Shown here: positions 57,189 to 64,000 of the stretch, piece after piece
Position numbering within the stretch: position 1 is the stretch's first letter
Layout of the letters: every line of letters starts with the position of its first letter
Assembly (NCBI RefSeq): GCF_000789255.1
Contig: NZ_CP009552.1
Span: forward strand, 496,001-560,000
DNA from: Geoglobus acetivorans
GTDB lineage: Archaea; Halobacteriota; Archaeoglobi; Archaeoglobales; Archaeoglobaceae
DNA length: 64,000 nucleotides
Direction: 5' to 3'
The notes under the pieces: generated by a model
What the model saw: the letters and a program-made list of their open reading frames with translations, nothing else
What the model was told of the DNA's origin: nothing
The model's database searches: none
Program-made: the position numbers and the translations under genes

Positions 57189-58232
57189 TCATGAGCTTTC
57201 ATTTAAAGCCGTGCTGTTCTGCCTGAGTTCTCTAATGTTCTCAGCATACTCTTTGAACACATCCCTAAGTTCCATCATAGAGTCTCTGAATTCTTCAATT
57301 GCCTCGTGATAAAGCTCCTTACCTTCTTTAAGCTCCTCTATGGCCATTTCATAATTGTCTGAATTTATTGCGTTATCGAAGTGCTGGAGTGCAAGAGTTA
57401 TGCTATCCTTTGCCTCTGAAAGGGCTTCGAGATACTCCAGATAGGCCTCTTCGATCTCTGTGGTATCTGCCCCAATCTCTTCAAGCTTTGTTATTTTATC
57501 TTCTATTATCCATGTCCTGTTTTCAGCCTTCTCAATAACCTCAAGGAACTTGAGTGCCACGACCTTTGAGGTGACTGCGTTAATTTTCACCCTCTGGAGC
57601 GACCACTCTTCTCTGAACGCAAGGACATTATCTCTGAATTCCTGCGGGGTTGTCGAGTTGTTGAAAACCAGCTCCCATCCGTAAAGGGTCTCTTTTATTG
57701 CCTCAATGTCCCCAAGAAGTTCGGCCGTTGCATTATCGCTCAGATTCATTGCTATCACTCTGTTTTCAAGCTCATCGAGATGGGCTATTGCAAATCCAAC
57801 ACCGTTCACCACAAACCCCTTTGCGGTGTTGAATACCTCAGGGTCCTCGAGACCTCTGTGCTTCATTCTTTCGTATCTCTCCTTCTCCTCCATGTATTTC
57901 ATTCTGTGTTCTTCCTTGACTTCCCTGACATGTTCCATTCTCTCTTTCATTCTCTCTCTGTATTCCTTAATTTCCTCCATTCTTTCTTTCCATCTTTCTC
58001 TCATCTCGTGCCTTTTTTCGGTTAGATCATCGTCGTGGTCGTCATCATCGTGACCCGTTCCCATTGCCGGACCCATGCCCATACCCATGCCATAGGTTTC
58101 ATTCATTGTTGAGTTCATGCTGTCGTTTGCATACGGATGCTCGTCATCGTCTTCCATCATGCCATGTGCCATGACGAATGCGGGCATCAGTGCAACAATA
58201 AGCACCGCACCTATTGCGATATACCACCTCAT
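57189..58232 (-). CDS. Secreted metal-residue-rich coiled-coil protein
   Basis: A 347-residue protein with a signal peptide (RWYIAIGAVLIVALMPAFVMA). The mature N-terminus is extremely rich in Met, His, Asp and Gly (HGMMEDDDEHPY, GMGMGMGPAMGTGHDDDDHDDD). A long charged coiled coil (about 75-125, with repeated EERMK/ERME) and a helical region with NAT/NST sequons follow. Such Met-His-Asp clusters commonly bind copper or other soft or divalent ions. I chose the ATG at 58232 behind GGTGATT; an in-frame ATG at 58304 would place charged residues before the signal. No family recognised. Confidence 0.7.
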   Translation of the reverse strand: MRWYIAIGAVLIVALMPAFVMAHGMMEDDDEHPYANDSMNSTMNETYGMGMGMGPAMGTGHDDDDHDDDLTEKRHEMRERWKERMEEIKEYRERMKERMEHVREVKEEHRMKYMEEKERYERMKHRGLEDPEVFNTAKGFVVNGVGFAIAHLDELENRVIAMNLSDNATAELLGDIEAIKETLYGWELVFNNSTTPQEFRDNVLAFREEWSLQRVKINAVTSKVVALKFLEVIEKAENRTWIIEDKITKLEEIGADTTEIEEAYLEYLEALSEAKDSITLALQHFDNAINSDNYEMAIEELKEGKELYHEAIEEFRDSMMELRDVFKEYAENIRELRQNSTALNESS

Positions 58233-58391
58233 ACCAATCACCATACTAATGTTACGTGTCAAAAAATATATCGATTGTTTCAGGTACCACAGATGAAAAG
58301 GCACCGGATATTTTATCAGTCTTTACAAACCTTTACGGTACTTTAGATCGCTTAAATGGACGTGTAAAATAGAAATGATGTCAAAATACAC

Positions 58392-59003
58392 TCATTCGTC
58401 TTTTTTCGGTCTGAACTTTCCTCCGAACCCCTTGCCTATGAAGTAAATTTCCGAACTCCTCTTTCTCGATGCCGGTGGTGAGTGAAGTTTTTTGAATCTG
58501 AAATGTTTTTTAAACTCTGCAAAGAGCTTCGGGGTCTCCTCGCCCTGAAACATCTTGACGACAAAGTTTCCACCCGGTTTGAGGAACTTCTTGGCAATTG
58601 TGAATGCCGCCTCGACAAGCTCAACGGATCTGTAATGGTCTATGTCCCAGTGTCCTGTGATCTTGGGTGATGCGTCGCTGATAACAACGTCAAATCTGTC
58701 CCTGATTTCCCTGATTTTTTCCCATGTTTCTTCGGACGTCATGTCACCCTGAATGAATGTAACCCCCTCAATATCTTTCATTGGGCTGAGGTCAATGGCA
58801 ACTACACTGGCCCCAAGTTCAGCGGCAACCTGGCTCCAGCCTCCCGGGGATGCTCCGAGATCAAGAACCCAGTAGCCGGGTTTTATTAACCCAAATTTTG
58901 CATTCATCTGTTTGAGCTTGTATGCAGCCCTGCTCCTGTAGCCCTCCTTTTTTGCTCTCCAGTAATAGTGATCCTGCCGGTCTTCAACCCTTCTTGGCTT
59001 CAT
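58392..59003 (-). CDS. rlmE: 23S rRNA 2'-O-methyltransferase RlmE (FtsJ)
   Basis: A 203-residue Rossmann methyltransferase. The SAM motif is VLDLGASPGGWSQVAAELG, the catalytic K-D-K-E set includes the lysine in RSRAAYKL, D in VVISDASPK, K in NFVVKMFQG and E in RSSEIYFIG. It methylates the conserved U in the A-loop of 23S rRNA. The start overlaps the YjbQ gene by 20 bases. Confidence 0.93.
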   Translation of the reverse strand: MKPRRVEDRQDHYYWRAKKEGYRSRAAYKLKQMNAKFGLIKPGYWVLDLGASPGGWSQVAAELGASVVAIDLSPMKDIEGVTFIQGDMTSEETWEKIREIRDRFDVVISDASPKITGHWDIDHYRSVELVEAAFTIAKKFLKPGGNFVVKMFQGEETPKLFAEFKKHFRFKKLHSPPASRKRSSEIYFIGKGFGGKFRPKKDE

Positions 59004-59379
59004 AGGTCATCACGTAAACTCTCCTTTTTCTCGGCCCATCAAACTCAACAAAAAGTATTCTCTGCCAAGTACCGAGCAAAAGCTCACCACGCACAACTGG
59101 AATTGTTACGGAGTTTCCGAGAATGCTTGCCTTGATGTGTGCATCTGCGTTGCTGTCTATCCTGTCATGCGAGTATCCTGCCATGTAAGGCACAAGCTCG
59201 GAGAGCTTTTTTATAAAATCATCAAGCAGACCCCTTTCCGCCTCATTCACGATGACTGCTGTGGTTGTGTGGGGTGTGTAGATGACAGCAAATCCATTTT
59301 CAAGCTGAACAACCTTTTTCACGTCATCCGTAATGTCGATGATTACCTCCCTTTTCTGAGTGGTGATATCGATTATCAT
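58984..59379 (-). CDS. YjbQ/UPF0047 family protein
   Basis: A 131-residue protein with YTPHTTTAVIVNEAERGLLDDF, NADAHIKASILGNSVTIPVVRGELLLGTWQRILFVEFDGPRKRRVYV, the invariant YjbQ features including the histidine triad. Some members hydrolyse or form thiamine phosphate as a side activity; the physiological role is unknown. The protein forms trimers. It overlaps both RlmE (20 bases) and the Clp1-like gene (ATGA, 4 bases). Confidence 0.88.
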   Translation of the reverse strand: MIIDITTQKREVIIDITDDVKKVVQLENGFAVIYTPHTTTAVIVNEAERGLLDDFIKKLSELVPYMAGYSHDRIDSNADAHIKASILGNSVTIPVVRGELLLGTWQRILFVEFDGPRKRRVYVMTYEAKKG

Positions 59380-60530
59380 GGTACCCTCACCAGTATTTCC
59401 TTCAGGTCTTCATCGAGCCTGAAGCTTCCAAACTCAACAGTGTCGGTATCTTTACGGCCAAGGATTTTAATTTTCCTCTCTTCGAAGTCGATGTCCTTCA
59501 GAATTCCAGGGGAAAGGTATCTGTTTCCCCTGAAAAGTCCCAGGAACAGGCCCCTGAGGTCGGACGGCTTTACAATGTTTACCTCAGCAACACCATACAG
59601 CTCTCTCAGCATCGATATCGCCTCCCTGCCGGCATCGAAGTTTTCAGAGTAAATGTTCAGAAAATCGAAGCCTTTCTCAGCATATACAACATCTCCAAAT
59701 GAACTCAGGAGATCATCTTCCATTCTGTATCCCCGAAGCATGGAGGTATTCCTCGTTTTGACATCGTCTATGCAAACTTCGACCTCCTCAAGCTCGCTTA
59801 GCCAGTGTTCGTACCTCCTCCCTCTGATTGACGCTCTCAGATTTCTGTCCCTCTTCTTAACAACAAAACTTTCGAGTGTAATAGTTTCATAACCCTCCAG
59901 ATAGTATGGTGGTTGGCCAAAACAGGCAACAACGTCAGGTTCGAACGCCTCTATTTTGGACAGCTTGTACTCCCTTGCCCTCCACCCCTTGACCCACCCT
60001 GTGGTATCGACGACCGCCCTGCCTTTCACCCTCTTGACAAGGTGTGTGAACGCTCTCAGACACCTCGACTCAAAACCGGAAGGTGAAATCACACCCGCAA
60101 AGGCTATCTCAGAAATCTCAAGCTGCTGGAGGGAATATACGTCAGATTTTTTCACGCCCATCCCCATTGCACCGGGATGTGCAATGTCGTTCTGTCCCAC
60201 ATCGGCATCTATTGCGGTTTCGACACCCATCGTGTTCATCACGTATGCTGCAAAGCTACTCTTTCCTGAGTCCGATTCTCCGAAAAGGAATATTCTGCCG
60301 TAATCTTTATCTGAAAACCTTCTCCAGCTTTCCGGTATCGTGCTGCCGCTGACTGCAACGTAGTCTCCGGTAATTTTTACCTCTGCATCTTCCGGAAAGT
60401 ATAGTGGAAGGATTTTTCCTCTCTCTACATGGGCTTCCCTGAATTTCCCACCGAAGATGTGGGCAGAGGAACTGCTTTCGAATCTTCCCGGTCCAAATAA
60501 AAGAATGGTGGTGTTGCCCTCAACTCTCAT
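59376..60530 (-). CDS. Polynucleotide 5'-hydroxyl kinase (Clp1/NOL9 type)
   Basis: A 384-residue P-loop kinase. Walker A is LFGESDSGKSS (about 83-93) and the second motif is AIDADVGQNDI. The lid and the VVDTTGWVKG block follow, all as in Clp1/Grc3. Archaeal Clp1 homologues phosphorylate 5'-OH RNA and possibly DNA. The first 75 residues form the N-terminal beta domain. It lies in a run with YjbQ and RlmE, a set concerned with RNA. It begins inside the preceding gene (11-base overlap). Confidence 0.87.
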   Translation of the reverse strand: MRVEGNTTILLFGPGRFESSSSAHIFGGKFREAHVERGKILPLYFPEDAEVKITGDYVAVSGSTIPESWRRFSDKDYGRIFLFGESDSGKSSFAAYVMNTMGVETAIDADVGQNDIAHPGAMGMGVKKSDVYSLQQLEISEIAFAGVISPSGFESRCLRAFTHLVKRVKGRAVVDTTGWVKGWRAREYKLSKIEAFEPDVVACFGQPPYYLEGYETITLESFVVKKRDRNLRASIRGRRYEHWLSELEEVEVCIDDVKTRNTSMLRGYRMEDDLLSSFGDVVYAEKGFDFLNIYSENFDAGREAISMLRELYGVAEVNIVKPSDLRGLFLGLFRGNRYLSPGILKDIDFEERKIKILGRKDTDTVEFGSFRLDEDLKEILVRVP

Positions 60531-61431
60531 TTCCAGATGTTTCGACTGGTTTTATGAACACTGCTCTCATTTCCGGTTTTGCTTCGAGAATTCTGGTGAA
60601 GTTTGTATCGTGCATGAATGCTATGTTGAGGTCTCCATACCTGGTCACATTGTAGTATTCTGTGACGTTGCTCTGAACGAAAAAGATGTTTTGCTTGAAG
60701 TTTATTGCCACGACCTTGTCGTATCCGCCTGAATCGTTCAGGGCAATGCCTTCGAAGTAAAAATCAGCCACCTCGCCCTCGGAACCGTTCATTCTTATGC
60801 TCCTGTTGGCAAGGTCTCCAAACAGCACCAGAGCGAATTTGTAATTCAAATCTGGAATTTTCTCGATGTATGCAGTGTAATTGTCCTCAACTTTCGTAAC
60901 ACCTGAAATCCTGTCGATGTACTTGTAAACCGCATCGGATGTACCCACAGCAACTGGATTCACATTTTCAGCCATCGCATATCCCTTAACGAGCTTGACG
61001 GTAACGCCCATGTATTCATCCTTGCTCTCATGCCTGAAGAATACCTTGTAGTTTCCGGAATCGAGGAGATAAACGTACGGATTGTTTCCTGGCAGAGTCT
61101 GGGGATACTCCACATAGTACATTGAATTGAGAGAGACGAGGCCAATGTAATTGTATCTGAACAGCGGATCATAGGACACAAGACTCTTGTAATAAGCATC
61201 CACCAGCTGTACAAGTCCCGGATCTGTCAGATTGAAGTTCAGATATATCACTCTCGATGAATCCGAAACAAGGTCCAGTATCTCCTTAAATCCACTTACC
61301 TCATACTTGATTTCTCTTTCGGGTAGGGTTTTTGAGCCTTTGAAAGCATACACCAGTACAGAGCCGAGCATGATAAGTGCGAGCATCAGAGCAAGCAGTT
61401 TTGCACCTCTCGTCTCAAGCGGTTTAGCCAT
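60520..61431 (-). CDS. Membrane-anchored extracytoplasmic protein of unknown function
   Basis: A 303-residue protein. One N-terminal membrane segment (AKLLALMLALIMLGSVLVYAF) is followed by an extracytoplasmic domain with strands and several N-glycosylation-like sequons (NLT, NYT, NRS, NVT, NFT). I do not recognise a family. I chose the ATG at 61431; a TTG two codons earlier is possible. It is first in the run of minus-strand genes (unknown, Clp1, YjbQ, RlmE), so may be transcribed with them. Confidence 0.7.
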   Translation of the reverse strand: MAKPLETRGAKLLALMLALIMLGSVLVYAFKGSKTLPEREIKYEVSGFKEILDLVSDSSRVIYLNFNLTDPGLVQLVDAYYKSLVSYDPLFRYNYIGLVSLNSMYYVEYPQTLPGNNPYVYLLDSGNYKVFFRHESKDEYMGVTVKLVKGYAMAENVNPVAVGTSDAVYKYIDRISGVTKVEDNYTAYIEKIPDLNYKFALVLFGDLANRSIRMNGSEGEVADFYFEGIALNDSGGYDKVVAINFKQNIFFVQSNVTEYYNVTRYGDLNIAFMHDTNFTRILEAKPEMRAVFIKPVETSGNES

Positions 61432-61596
61432 GCCCAAACAATCAAGAAATTGTTTTTAAAATTTTGTCTGCTGTTTTCGGGAAGGGGTGTGCAAAATTCT
61501 GAATTGAGTAGTGTGTGGACATTCGGTTATGCTGTGGCCTGTGCCGGTTAACAGGTTAACAAAAGATATATTAGTTTGCAAATTAAACAATCAATC

Positions 61597-63213
61597 ATGA
61601 ATGAGGCCTATAACTACCAGCTTTTGATAAAGCATATTCTGGAGAGTGGGGTGAACTATGCGCCGAAGCAGGAGATAGTTTACAGGGACAAGGTGCGATA
61701 CAGCTACACGGAATTTTACGAGAGAGTCCACAGACTTGCCAGCGCACTTGAAGAGCTTGGAGTTAAAAAAGGCACCAAGGTGGCGGTTCTTGACTGGGAC
61801 AGCCATCGCTATCTTGAATGCTACTTCGCGATTCCGATGATGGGTGCGGTTCTGCACACTGTCAACGTGAGGCTGAGTCCTGAAGATATCCTTTACACGA
61901 TGCAGCACGCAGACGACGAGGTTGTTCTCGTCTTCAGGGACTTCGTCCCCCTGATGGAGAAGCTCAAGGATAAGCTGCCAAACGTGAAAAACTACGTGAT
62001 AATGACCGATGATGCCATGCCAGAAAACACTCTCACCGACATTGAGTATGAGGAAATGCTGAAGAATGCAAGCAGCGATTACGATTTCCCCGATTTTGAC
62101 GAGAACACCATGGCCACCCTCAGCTACACAACCGGCACGACAGGGAGACCAAAGGGGGTGTGGTTCACCCACAGGAAGCTTGTCCTGCACACCCTTTCTG
62201 GAAGTGTGGCACTTGCCGCTTATAGATCTCCTCTGAGGCTTGTGCTGGAAAAAGAAGTATACATGCCCCTCACACCAATGTTTCACGTTCATGCATGGGG
62301 AGTGCCATACATGATGTTCCTCCTCGGGCACAAGCACGTGTATCCAGGCAGGTATGAACCTGAAATGATTGTAAAACTCGTACTCTCAGAGGGTGTCACA
62401 ATTACGCACTGCGTCCCAACCATACTTCAGATGATCGTTGACAATATCCCCGAAGGATTGAAGTTCAACGGGTGGAAGATTCTGATTGGAGGAGCGAAAC
62501 TCCCTGAGGGTCTTGCAATTAAAGCGAGGGAGAAGGGCATCATAACAATGTCGGCCTACGGCATGTCTGAAACCTGTCCTGCCTTAACCGGAGCGTTTCT
62601 GAAGCCCCACCTGCTTGACCTGTCTGAAGAGGAGAAAACAAAGATTTCCGTGAAAACCGGAATACCCTTCCCGCTTGTGTACGTCAGGGTTGTCGATGAG
62701 GACATGGCTGATGTGCCTGCCGACGGAAAAACGATGGGTGAGGTTGTTACAAGGGCGCCGTGGCTTACGGACACCTACCTCAAAGACGAGGAGAAAACGA
62801 AAGAACTGTGGAGGGGTGGCTGGCTTCACACCGGAGATATAGCGGTGGTGGATGAGGAAGGATACATAACAATCGTTGACAGGCTCAAGGACGTGGTTAA
62901 AAGCGGTGGGGAGTGGATCTCTACTCTGACACTCGAGAACATTCTCAGCCTGCATCCGAAGGTCAGAGAGGCGGCGGTGATTGGTATTCCGGATGAGAAA
63001 TGGGGTGAGAGGCCGCTCGCAATTGTCGTTCCTGCTGAAGGCGTAAGCGAGGAGGAGATCAGGCAATATCTCATGGAATACGTCGAGAAGGGGACGATAA
63101 CAAAGTGGGCCGTTCCTGACAGGGTTGTGTTCATGAATGAACTGCCAAAAACGAGTGTTGGCAAGATAGACAAGAAGGTCCTCAGAAAACAGTTTTCAGA
63201 AGGGTTGCAGTGA
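61597..63213 (+). CDS. Acyl-CoA synthetase (AMP-forming)
   Basis: A 538-residue adenylate-forming ligase. The P-loop is LSYTTGTTGRPKGVWFTHRK (about 184-203), followed by MSAYGMSETCPALTG (motif III), GGWLHTGDIAVVDEEGYI and the C-terminal lysine in PKTSVGKIDKK. It activates a fatty acid to acyl-CoA, consistent with a beta-oxidising Archaeoglobales member. I chose the ATG at 61597, about 27 bases after TATA-like GATATATTA; earlier TTG at 61576 is less likely. T-rich sequence follows the stop. Confidence 0.9.
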   Translation: MNEAYNYQLLIKHILESGVNYAPKQEIVYRDKVRYSYTEFYERVHRLASALEELGVKKGTKVAVLDWDSHRYLECYFAIPMMGAVLHTVNVRLSPEDILYTMQHADDEVVLVFRDFVPLMEKLKDKLPNVKNYVIMTDDAMPENTLTDIEYEEMLKNASSDYDFPDFDENTMATLSYTTGTTGRPKGVWFTHRKLVLHTLSGSVALAAYRSPLRLVLEKEVYMPLTPMFHVHAWGVPYMMFLLGHKHVYPGRYEPEMIVKLVLSEGVTITHCVPTILQMIVDNIPEGLKFNGWKILIGGAKLPEGLAIKAREKGIITMSAYGMSETCPALTGAFLKPHLLDLSEEEKTKISVKTGIPFPLVYVRVVDEDMADVPADGKTMGEVVTRAPWLTDTYLKDEEKTKELWRGGWLHTGDIAVVDEEGYITIVDRLKDVVKSGGEWISTLTLENILSLHPKVREAAVIGIPDEKWGERPLAIVVPAEGVSEEEIRQYLMEYVEKGTITKWAVPDRVVFMNELPKTSVGKIDKKVLRKQFSEGLQ

Positions 63214-63221
63214 AACGCTCC

Positions 63222-63272
63222 CCAGCTTTTTATTTTTGATTAATTTTTTATTAAAATTAAATAGGAGGTAGA
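63222..63272. terminator. T-rich/A-rich convergent terminator between acyl-CoA synthetase and alba
   Basis: The plus strand has TTTTTATTTTTG and TTTTTTATT after the synthetase stop, ending in an A-rich stretch that gives T-rich sequence on the minus strand after alba. This suits termination of both convergent genes. Confidence 0.45.
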
Positions 63273-63277
63273 AAAAA

Positions 63278-63553
63278 TTACTCCTTAACAAGCTCAATTT
63301 CGATGGTTGAAACGTTGACGATCCTTCCCTGCTCGCTCTCAAGCTCCTCTGTGTCAATTCTGATGTCGCTGACCTTCACGTTGGGCATAAACCTGTTCTT
63401 GACAATCTCTGCAACATCGACAGCCCTGCTGATTGCCTTTCCTCTTGCCTTTATCACAACCTTGCTTGCGCCCTCATTGAGCTGCGTAAGGGTTGCGAGA
63501 ACGTAGTTCATTACCGGCTTTGAACCCACAAACACTACTGCTTCCTCTGCCAT
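63278..63553 (-). CDS. alba: DNA/RNA-binding chromatin protein Alba
   Basis: A 91-residue protein with [40 protein letters not shown], the Alba signature with the acetylatable/basic lysines near the N-terminus. It is almost identical to the A. fulgidus Alba1 sequence as I remember it. It is an abundant chromatin protein that binds DNA and RNA as dimers. I chose the ATG at 63553 behind GGTGATAGCC. A TATA-like TTTAAATATCG lies at 63579-63589 on the minus strand. Confidence 0.95.
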   Translation of the reverse strand: MAEEAVVFVGSKPVMNYVLATLTQLNEGASKVVIKARGKAISRAVDVAEIVKNRFMPNVKVSDIRIDTEELESEQGRIVNVSTIEIELVKE

Positions 63554-63725
63554 GGCTATCACCTGGCCTGCTAAAAAGGACTCGATATTTAAACCTTATT
63601 AAATGCCGGGAGTTCCGATACCCAACTTTCACTTTTGCAATTACAAAATGTAAATTTCATTGATAAAAAAAGAATATTTATATTTTTGCATTTCAAGAGT
63701 GATTGTAATTGTGAGGTGGTGAGCT

Positions 63726-64000
63726 GTGAGTTGGAAAAAGTTAAGGAAAAACGAAAAGGGATTTACAGGGCTCGAAGCAGCAATTGTTCTGATAGCTTTT
63801 GTTACAGTGGCTGCAGTGTTCAGCTACGTTATGCTTGGAGCCGGTTTCTATACGACCCAGAAAGGAAAGCAGAGCGTTGACACTGGAGTTAAACAGGCCT
63901 CTTCAAGCATGGAGCTTGATGGCCAGTATATCTACCTTGTAGCAAATACAACAGGCTCGAGCGGAGATGTCAAGGAAATCTACTATTATGTTACACTGTC
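63726..64000 (+). CDS. Archaellin (archaeal flagellin), partial
   Basis: A frame from GTG at 63726 runs off the right edge (91 codons). It encodes a class III signal peptide: WKKLRKNEKG, then FTGLEAAIVLIAFVTVAAVFSYVMLGAGFY, the hallmark of archaellins processed by FlaK/PibD after the basic Lys-Gly. The mature part (TQKGKQSVDTGVKQASSSMELDG) is typical. It is assembled into the archaellum filament outside the cell. The ribosome site is GAGGTGGTGAGC. TATA-like TATTTATATTT lies at about 63671-63683. The gene should be about 200-250 codons. Confidence 0.92.
   Translation, partial: MSWKKLRKNEKGFTGLEAAIVLIAFVTVAAVFSYVMLGAGFYTTQKGKQSVDTGVKQASSSMELDGQYIYLVANTTGSSGDVKEIYYYVTL

Noticed and set aside
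58020-58060. Repeated GTC/ATC triplets resembling a microsatellite
   Set aside because: It encodes the Asp/His-rich metal-binding stretch of the secreted protein.
59930-59955. GGTTCGAACGCC, similar to a tRNA T-arm
   Set aside because: It is inside the Clp1-type kinase and no cloverleaf can be built around it.
61540-61562. Tandem GGTTAACA repeat before the acyl-CoA synthetase
   Set aside because: Only two 8-base copies next to the TATA region; may be chance.
1-64000. Possible CRISPR arrays, tRNA genes, prophage or defence islands
   Set aside because: No regularly spaced repeats, no tRNA cloverleaf and no phage or defence gene cluster was seen; the only mobile element is the IS481-like copy.

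Overview
The window is chromosomal DNA of a hyperthermophilic euryarchaeon, most likely a member of the Archaeoglobales (Archaeoglobus, Geoglobus or Ferroglobus). The evidence is reverse gyrase, Alba, an archaeal SRP RNA, replication factor C large subunit, F420-dependent methylene-tetrahydromethanopterin dehydrogenase in a non-methanogenic setting, an Archaeoglobus-type ferric reductase, archaeal Taw1 and riboflavin synthase, an archaellin, and a C/D box guide RNA. Genus-level placement is inference. Genes are densely packed, often with 4-base ATGA overlaps, and many are preceded by a TATA box 25-30 bases before the start codon, suggesting leaderless transcripts.

Layout. 1-2.4 kb (minus): translin-like protein, the wyosine enzyme Taw1, and an AzlCD amino-acid exporter. 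2.4-2.7 kb: SRP RNA on the minus strand. 2.7-6.6 kb: a winged-helix regulator, a KaiC-like ATPase with a helix-turn-helix partner, then the cdrS-ftsZ2 cell-division operon behind an unusually long, structured leader. 6.6-9.8 kb: reverse gyrase. 10-15 kb: a 4-hydroxybutyryl-CoA-dehydratase-like flavoenzyme, a geranylgeranyl-reductase-like flavoprotein, mtd, and a K+ channel with an extra RCK subunit. 15-17.6 kb: a bactofilin-like protein, a PUA protein and a degenerate cis-prenyltransferase, facing a DUF92 membrane protein. 17.6-21.7 kb: a secreted Lon-type (S16) protease, a lipoprotein and an intact IS481-like element. 21.7-25.7 kb: metallo-beta-lactamase protein, queuosine/archaeosine precursor transporter, a SPASM radical-SAM enzyme of the peptide-modifying type, a phosphoesterase and a small ferredoxin.

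25.7-28.5 kb holds the OapABC-like trio opposite an RCK-DHH fusion. 28.8-32.3 kb is a four-gene flavin/iron-sulfur amino-acid dehydrogenase operon. 32.5-35.1 kb is the three-gene homocysteine-forming cluster (DUF39/CBS, NIL-ferredoxin, UPF0280). 35.1-37.9 kb: a lone response regulator and a Co/Ni ECF transporter (CbiMN-Q-O) behind a perfect inverted repeat. 37.9-40.6 kb: TruD and RfcL. 40.7-46.6 kb: two ArsR-family switches, each with a palindrome, controlling a Zn/Cd/Pb-type P-ATPase plus an isoprenylcysteine-methyltransferase-like protein, and a DUF1998 helicase.

46.6-54.6 kb: an ETF:menaquinone-oxidoreductase-like HdrD-type membrane protein, ribosomal protein S8e, a triple-DUF22 protein, a C/D box sRNA, cytochrome c maturation genes ccmE (CxxxY type) and ccmF, a class V aminotransferase and riboflavin synthase. 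54.7-64 kb: ferric reductase, HtpX, a DUF429 protein, a secreted metal-residue-rich coiled-coil protein with a lipoprotein, RlmE, a YjbQ protein, a Clp1-type polynucleotide kinase, a membrane-anchored unknown, an acyl-CoA synthetase, Alba, and the start of an archaellin running off the right edge. No CRISPR array and no tRNA gene was seen.
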